Assembly (NCBI RefSeq): GCF_037975245.1
Contig: NC_092579.1
Span: 7,711,001-7,775,000 of the forward strand
Reading direction: 5' to 3'
Source: Apostichopus japonicus
Taxonomy: Eukaryota > Echinodermata > Holothuroidea > Aspidochirotida > Stichopodidae
DNA length: 64,000 nt
A program made the translations under genes and the position numbers. Shown here piece by piece: positions 56,620 through 64,000 of the stretch. The notes under the pieces were generated by a model that did no database searches, was not told where the DNA came from, and saw only the letters and a program-made list of their open reading frames with translations. Each line of letters begins with the position of its first letter. Position 1 is the first letter of the stretch.

Positions 56620-58810
56620 AATCAATTTCCTTTGATATAATTGTTTTATTCAAAATGAAATAAAAATAACATTTGCTACAGATATATCAGTTTTATTTGT
56701 CATCATAACTCTTTTGGCTTTTGTATTTACAACTTATATACTTTAAGCTATACTTAATATCATCGGATAAATCCCTTCCTTTGCTAAAAATAGTTTATAG
56801 AATTGCTATTGCAATATCTTGAGAGAAGTTCAATCACAAAATTTCACATACGCGGTAACATATTCCTGAAGATTTTGCATTCAGATAACGATGAATGTGA
56901 AACATCAGAAGAAGGTTATATAATGTATACTAAATAATATTTCGATTGCAATCTTACCTGAAATGTGAACTCTACGGAATTGTTAGACAGTTTTACACCT
57001 ATGTTGTATCTTCGACAAACTGATGTGCGTGATAGCTTGAGTCAGTTCAAATATAAATTCAATAGACAGTTGGGCGCAATAGAGAAAGGACTGATATTTA
57101 CACACAGTACGCCTGAGTGTGTAACAATCATTTTTCACAGTCGAACTATTTTGTCTCGCTGTTGGGAAAGACTGGTAGGGTTTCCCCCTAGTTCTTCCCA
57201 ATGATATCAATTGTTGGACGGGGGGGGGGGGGGGGGTGTAGTGTCTGAAATTCCAACTAGATTGGTTTTGAAGCCAGACATTTCCGACTGCTGCTTTGTA
57301 ACCCTCCTCCCCCACCCACCCGGCGCTACGTCAACGATACGGTCTATGTCAGTCAGAAACCCTATCTTTCTCGACTGCACTTTTGTTCCGAACTTTTTGT
57401 CGATTCATTTGTACCCACTGGCCCTCACTTCACAAACTCATTAATCACTCTGGTTAAGCAAGTAAGCGACTGAGTATAAGTTATATATGCTTGAAGGCTA
57501 CAAAGACCACTAACTACAAAATCTATGTTAATGTAACAAAGGGGTAGGCCCTAAACTTTTTTCAACAAATTATATTCGACGACATAATGAATTACCATAA
57601 ACACTGTGCTTTTACATAGCGCGCTTAATATTATTATTTTTTTTGGGGGGGGGGCTGGGGTGGGGAGGGCGGGCATATTTATCATTCACATAAACAATCT
57701 GCCTATCATCTTCGTCATGGACCAATAGAGTTCTTAGAAATAAGTATAAAAACATACTGTAAAAACATACAGTTTTCAGTGGTTGCGGTTCTCACCTAGG
57801 CCTTTATATAAATTCGATATGAACAAATTCGGTGACGATATACGCTAACCCGTATAAACTAATAACCTGATAGTTACCTCTGCTCTAAGATGAATGGAAA
57901 AAGTTTGCATCTACAACCGTGACTAAAACTAGTAGTGTTTTGGAGGCAGCCATATGCATATTAAATAGCTGTAAAGGGCGCTAATATTCAATTTAGTCAG
58001 TCTGACTATGCCAATGCGAAATCGTAGCCGGGAAATATCTGTAGGGCGGGGAGGATGCAATGGAGGAACAAACTAACTATCGCCCACATGTTACATACAC
58101 CAAACTATTTACCCAATAATTTAAAAATAAAGTGCAACACCTTCGATGGTGGTAAAATCGAGAGGTTTCTCAACATCATTGATTTCTCGGCCACTGCACA
58201 ATTGAGATGATCAGTTGTAACTATAGTTAAACAATATTTATAATTTGCACCACAAAAAATGAAGGAAATGACCAAGAAGTTAAATTTTAGGCCAATCCAC
58301 GAACACTGTTTTCACTGCTCAAACCTTAGTTATTTGTATAAACCTCATACCTTTTTTATATTTTTATGGTCATTACTTCTGAGGAAGATAATTGTCTACT
58401 CCTAAGCTAAACATAATTATGTGGGCCCGATTCCGCGAACAAAATTAACAACTGAACTATTTTATAAAATATATTCTAGTGTAAATTTGGCCAAAATAGT
58501 CTTACATCTGTCTTTAACAACTGTATAAGATGTAATTGTCTGAAATATAAAATACGAATTACCACTAACAAGCATTGAGTGTTTTAATTGTTTACAATAG
58601 AGACAATATATATGCAGCGACGTAGCCAGGAATTTGCAAGGGGGTGGGATCACATTTTGCGATTGATATGGGGAAAGGGTCTAAGGGGATGGGTTGTTCC
58701 CCTCCCCTTTAAGAAATTTTTGAACAATTGTAGGTCCTTAGATGCAAATTGGTGCATTGTTTTGCCAGTTTCATCATTATCATATGATATCATATTATCA
58801 GCAGATTTTG
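56620..58810. repeat. Segmental duplication, copy 2, with about 1 kb extra
   Basis: The first part (56620-57325) matches 55340-56125 and the last part (58330-58800) matches 56128-56590. The 57326-58330 segment is absent from copy 1, which joins CACCCGGCG directly to a short linker and TTATTTGTATAAAC. A G run of about 17 lies near 57219-57236. Confidence 0.85.
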
Positions 58811-61800
58811 TTTCCGGTTTGAATTATTCTGTTACATGTTCTTTTACATATTATATCAGAAAGACAAACGTAGTGCTCTTTTACAAGTTTTCCAGTAGGA
58901 TGATTCTTGTTTGTTGTCCAATGTCTGGACTTTAATACATTTGACGAACTTAACTGATGGACAATATAAACTTCCATATTTAGCAGTGTAATAATTATTT
59001 ATAGGAAGCGCGTGTCACGCACGATTGCTAGCTTAGCTTCATAACATGCTGTTCGTCGAGTGTTCGTGCAACAACTTATGACGAATCATAGAAAGGATGA
59101 GAACGCACGTTGTCGTCGTCGTTGTGCATCCGGTTCGTGACTCTCCATCGAGTGCGGTTAGGTAGGATATATGTATTTTATTACACAGTGGCCATCTGTA
59201 GGCTTGTAATAGGCTATAGGCCAAAGTTAGCTTTTGCATCTGCCAAACTAAGTAGCTGAATCAGTAGGCCTGAATGTTACTACGATTATAATCGAGTTAA
59301 CGGAGCTGACGAGTATTCAAGATCAACAGAGCACTGACAAAATACCATGCAAAAAACACAAAAAAACACAGTTTCTACACTGAAAGGGGTGGGGGGGGGG
59401 GTGGGGCGAGCAGTTGCTCCCACTGCTCCCCCTGGCTACGTCCCTGATATATACTGAACTTACTTGAAGCTAGCGAACAGGGTCAACCCACCCAATAGCA
59501 AAATTAGTACATAAATAAACCGAATTGAAGCTGGCGAACGTTGTACGGTAGTTCTATTAGGCTTTTTTTTTTTTAGAGTATTCAAAATCATACGAAGTGT
59601 GGAGTATAAGGATCGTGAGATGCAATTTTTCAAAGTGGCAAGGAAAACGTGGTAAATATGACTGATTAAAGGTCAATTTTGACCAAAATTTTTCAATTTT
59701 TAGGTCATTCACAATCACAGAGTATATGCGTATATGCCTAGGTAAATTAGAGTGCGACAGTCGGAAATTCAGACTGTCGCACTCCAATTTTCCAACTATC
59801 GTCAGTTTTACCAAGTTTGGGGGGGGGGGAGAGACCCCCCTACACCCCTCTAGAGACGCCCCTGCGCTTGTCCTGTAACGTGTATCCCAATTGAGATACA
59901 CAAAACCCTGAGTATGTAAAACGATATTCGCGCAGTGATCCACTCTCATTCTTAGCCTCTTACGAATTGGAACTGTGATTATTTGATCATGACGATGGTG
60001 CATAGACATACATGGGACATAATATATGTCATATGCTTGCTGGCATAGGTGTATAAAGTTCAAAGTTCATACAGGCTATTCTATCATATCAAACCCCGGG
60101 GTGAATGCGCCGAACCGACTACATGTGACGAGAACTGCAAATAACAAGGACAACAAAGTGGCAGATAATTGAAAAATTCGCTGTGACGAAAGCAATTTTG
60201 CTGGACCTTATTACTCGCACTTAGATTCATGCTATTTTCAACTTCAAGTTTGCGAACGTCGTCGTGTTCATGCTAAGTGTGCAAGATAACCTCTAAGACT
60301 TGGACAAGCCCAAACGAGCACTGATGGTTGTAAGAGGCAAACGCAACCAGTTGAGAAATTTGTTTATGAACGTACTGCGGAGTATATTATTTGAGTTGAT
60401 TAATCGTCAGTAGAGTATTAAAGTTTAATCCTTTCATCCTTTGTCTTTGTATTAGAAACTGCCCCTTGTTAGATCAAATTAAATTTGATGTACCATAATC
60501 ATGCAAAGAGAACGAAGAACGAATGAATTAAGTGGTATATTAGTATTACTTGTGTTGAGTTTTTTCGCCTTTTCTAGTAGTGCAAATTTTGTTTCAATTA
60601 TGATATCGTTCGAACCTTCTGCAGTGAGTTTATGCCATTCTTTCTCATTCGCGACCATGCAGTTGCCAGATCACATTTAAAGGTACTAGACTGCATGAAC
60701 AGTGTGAAGGCTCGAAAATATTCTTTATTTATGTCCAGTACGGTTGTTGTGATTATCGACTTGAAAGTAATTTGATAATAGCATTCCAAATTGGCTAGAC
60801 GATTGATGTAAATAAACACATTTCTTTGCGTGTTATGGAACAACTCACATGATGATAGTGAATAAAGTACTTGCATGCTAATGCAAGTACACAATGCAAG
60901 TAAACATGCTAATGGGAATTGAAGTATGTTGTGGCGAAGTAAGAGTATATGAAATATCACAGGCGCATGTTCTCTAACGTTGAGTAAATTCAAGACTAGA
61001 ACTGCTTGTTGACGTGGGACCGTTTTCAAGTGATCTCGATATTCCCACTTGTAGTCAAACATTAACTCATTTTCGTCAGTGTTTACCATGTGGCACAGAT
61101 ATAAAAAAGAGACTTAGTGACAGAATTTAGTCTTGTTATGCCATAAAACAAGAACGAAATCATTGAGCGTCAGTGATGTATCTATAATTATTTCGGTTCT
61201 TTAAGGTATAATTTAGCTTTCAAATATGCTTGATGTATGGAAATCTCTCTTTTCCTTAAGAACGACAGTCCTAAATGTTGATGTTAATCCATTGTTTTAA
61301 AAACCTCTTATAAAGGACCTCTTTTGTTTTCATAGAGTACCCTTGTATGAAAATCGAATTTGTCTATGGAAGTGTTATATATATATTATACACATGTTCT
61401 TTGAGAACATAAAAGTCGTACGTTTTCTTATTGACTTTTGCGATGCATCTGCATAATTGACCTTATGATCTCCGCGTTCGATTAAGCAGTCCAGCCACTC
61501 AATTGATTAGCATTAGATGTGTTAAGGGACATTACTTATAACAAGAAATAGATATACAAATACAACCTGGACTGACCAAATTGGCTTTTAAATGGTATAC
61601 AATATATCAAGACCATAGAGGTATTCAACTTTGTCTGGGTTGTCATGCCAAATGAAATCAAAGATAATGTACTCAACTTCTTTAATGAAACTTTTTAGCG
61701 GATTTGAAAGAATTAAGAACAAATATACTAGTTGAGATAGCGCGAGGCTTGTAACAGTTGTATTCCTTCCAACTGGGGTTACATCTCTAGTGGACCAGAA

Positions 61801-61850
61801 ACATCAACAATGATTAAGTCTTGAGAGTTTAGGAATGAAATTCAAACGAA
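58811..61850. other. Gene-free region with MITE ends and G runs
   Basis: It includes a CCTGGCTACGTCCCTG end at about 59431-59446 next to a G run and a CTAGAGACGCCCCTG end near 59850-59866. These resemble termini of CAGGG(G)CGT/GACGTAGCCAGG-type DNA-transposon derivatives. Frames at 59557-60063 and 60598-61089 (- strand) have no recognisable domain or splice support. Confidence 0.4.
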
Positions 61851-63000
61851 ATAGATCGTCGCTGTTGTTATAAGAAATGTACTGGATCTTGAGTAAGTTT
61901 AATGCCGCACTCATTAATGAGCACTGGAATACGATGAATAAACGGACCCAACGGAAACAGGTAAGACTTGCTAAAGTTCACAGCAAGACCAGCCCAGCAA
62001 ACACAAACACGTTTTTGAAACGTTATTAAGACGTTTCGTCTTTTGTTTTGATAACATTATTTGTGGTGTAATAAATATGTCACGAAAACGTTTTCAGGTT
62101 ATTATTTCGAACCATTTTTTCGTAAAAACATTAATATAACATTAATATCTAATGAAAACGTTATGCCGACGTTTTTATAACACGACATTTAACGTTATAA
62201 AAATATATTTTAGAGGCTCTTTTAAACATGTTATGATAACGTTTTGTGTTTGCTGGGAGACGAGATCTTGACGTTTTTAAAAACACGAAGAGTTTCCTCA
62301 AGATGCTCTGTTATGACCACTAATAAAGACAGTATCATATTACGCGTATTGAGGCAACCTTGTTTCATTTCCGGCAATATTAATACCCCTTAGAATGTTA
62401 TTCCTATTAATTTTCAAAGCTTAAATTTCTGCATAGAATGAAAATGTAAGGGCTTAGATGGCAGCCCTGCCTAACACCTCTCTTAATTGAAAAGAAAATT
62501 GTAGTACAACTATTGTTGCAAATAAAAACATTACTGTTGTTATAGAGATCATGAACCAACTTTTCGAAGCTATTTCCTAAGCAGACCTTCACAGTCTGGC
62601 TCTTTGTCATTAACCATCCAGAAAAAAGGCTTGTTTACGATCATTTAGAACAATTTTGTGAAGCAAGATAGCAGTAATAATGTATCTACCGCCCTGATGT
62701 CTTTCTTTCTTGATAACAGTAAAAAGTCTGGCTTGAATAAAATAGTCACCCCAACCCCCGAATACAAGTAAAAAGATGAAAGATATGCTTCCGCCCCATC
62801 CATTGCACCAATACCTTTCATCACCCAAACAGCTGTGGGTCTCTTGAATGAAAGATATATCACACTTACGTCTATGTATTCATTACAGAAAACAAAGCTG
62901 CCTTCGTTTCTTTACTTGTCCAATACCTCTGGAATTATTTATAAAAACAATGGTTAAATCAGCCGCCATTTGTAGACCTTTAAAGGCACTGAAGGGTTTG
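61850..63000 (-). mobile_element. L1/Tx1-like LINE relic (endonuclease plus reverse transcriptase pieces)
   Basis: On the - strand: an ORF2 start-like AADLTIVFINNSRGIGQVKK (about 62970); the APE endonuclease motif ISFIQETHSCLGDERYW (about 62850) with GVTILFKPDF; then, after an internal deletion, reverse transcriptase LYNNSNVFICNN and IKRGVRQGCHLSPYIFIL (62407-62540). A YADD-type site follows in which a stop interrupts the motif (YA-stop-YDTVF, about 62320), and GLAVNFSKSYLFPLGPF lies beyond a MITE. QETH and RGVRQGC..SPY..IL are typical of the L1/Tx1 group. Multiple stops and deletions make it dead. Confidence 0.75.
61993..62257. mobile_element. MITE with CCCAGCAAACACAAA ends inside the L1/Tx1-like LINE
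   Basis: The left end is CCCAGCAAACACAAACACGT and the right end in reverse complement is CCCAGCAAACACAAAACGTT. The interior is rich in AACGTT/ACGTTT words. Flanks AGACCAG and AGACGAG agree at 6 of 7, suggesting a 7-8-bp target duplication. The LINE frame continues on each side (KISS | GLAVNF). Confidence 0.85.
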
Positions 63001-64000
63001 AAAAAGACAGCATACATTAACAGTAAATAGAGTTGTGAGAAATTTTTAAAGTGACATGGAGGAGTAAGTAATATAAAACACAGAAAAAGACGATCAAACC
63101 TAACGGATGCAAAAAAGTGTCCGTCAGACAAAACGTCTTCATATTGGGTAACAAAGCAGAAATAGAAACTTCCATATTATAACTACGAAGCCGAAGAGAA
63201 GAAGTTAATGTTAGAAAAGTATCCAGGATCTGCCTTGTAATAGTATGGCTTTTTCTTAAAGTCTCCAATCCTTCCATGAATTCCCCTACATGCCCGCTAA
63301 CGAAACGAAGTGTGATACCTCCCTTAAACAACTCTTGAACTATCCACGAAATTATAATCTTTGTAACTTTTATGGAAGATTTGGATATTTAAAAGGATTG
63401 TCTGGTAGCCCTAAGAAGTTATCTTAAAAAACGATAAATAATTTTCCAAACATGTTGTCAAAGTATGAGAACGCTAATGTTGCGTTTGACAGTTAGATAT
63501 GTTTTCAAAAACTCCTTAAGCCTCCATATATGCAGTAGATCAGTGGTTTCGTGGTCTTTGTGTAACTCCAAGATAAGTTTTAACAGCAGGCTCTTCGTTG
63601 TTTATATATCGCGCTGTCCAGCTGAACGCGAAGAATGTTCACATGTAGGCTACTTCAGCGATTTCGAAGAACTGTTAATGAACTGTGGTTTGAGTGTGTA
63701 TGACATGCAACGCTATGTACGTATACAACTGGGCATGATAGGCTGCATAAGTTTGCGATATGTACGCTATATATGTCATTATTTGATACTGGGTTACTAA
63801 AGTGTGACATGCATGTTCAAAAATGAATTACACAAAGGTATCTATTTGAGTGCTGATTCTGGTTCTCCGGTGAATGTCGAACACAATTAGTAATGTTAAA
63901 AGATAATACAGTATTAAGAAAGGTGGATTTGAGGCAAATAAAAAGGACAAGTGATGATGTTAACGTATGTGTAAGGGTTTTAGCCACTGAAAATAATTAT
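63000..64000. other. Window end, no supported gene
   Basis: This may contain further upstream (ORF1) sequence of the L1/Tx1-like LINE on the - strand, but I could not confirm any motif. The + strand frame at 63465-63800 shows no domain. Confidence 0.3.

Noticed and set aside
59557..60063. 168-residue - strand frame with a PPPP segment
   Set aside because: It reads through a C run and a MITE-like end; no known domain.
60598..61089. 163-residue - strand frame
   Set aside because: No domain, signal or splice context is recognisable, and composition is like neighbouring AT-rich sequence.

Overview
The window is animal (metazoan) genomic DNA: AT-rich, intron-bearing and full of relics of many transposon classes. 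The mix suggests a marine invertebrate deuterostome, most likely an echinoderm such as a sea cucumber. It includes a DIRS-type tyrosine-recombinase element, CR1/L2-like and L1/Tx1-like LINE pieces, Penelope-type hammerhead motifs, tRNA-derived SINEs, many MITEs, and a large IgGFc-binding/AMOP/VWD/Sushi membrane protein. The organism call is inference; I cannot search databases.

Layout. 0-5 kb: two tRNA-derived SINEs, a decayed DIRS retroelement and a LINE 3' end. 6.3-10.7 kb, + strand: a complete three-exon gene for a 165-residue membrane protein like MXRA7. 10.7-17.5 kb: no confident gene, but tandem duplications and Penelope-like repeats, including a long palindrome. 17.5-39.6 kb, - strand: a FAM227/FWWh-family gene assembled from eleven exons. 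All junctions from the start codon to exon 10 agree in reading phase. Its introns carry four minisatellites plus a shorter tandem repeat, LINE and SINE fragments, inverted repeats and a hammerhead-ribozyme-like motif. 37.5-42.1 kb: MITE pairs and a reversed CR1/L2-like LINE. 45.2-48.9 kb, - strand: a single-exon gene for a 1,246-residue type I membrane protein.

49.5-54.9 kb is the most unusual segment. A multi-exon, decayed SET-domain (KMT5A-like) gene lies between imperfect terminal inverted repeats of about 55 bp. Many subterminal copies of a CGAGGTA-type motif lie inside those ends, and both sides abut GT microsatellite. I interpret it as a SET-gene-carrying DNA-transposon-like element with no recognisable transposase. 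55.3-58.8 kb is a diverged tandem segmental duplication. 61.8-63.0 kb, - strand, is an L1/Tx1-like LINE relic with a MITE inserted in it.

The three host genes (MXRA7-like, FAM227-like, IgGFc/SUSD2-like) are unrelated neighbours with no sign of shared regulation. All exon structures were read by eye from splice consensus and phase.
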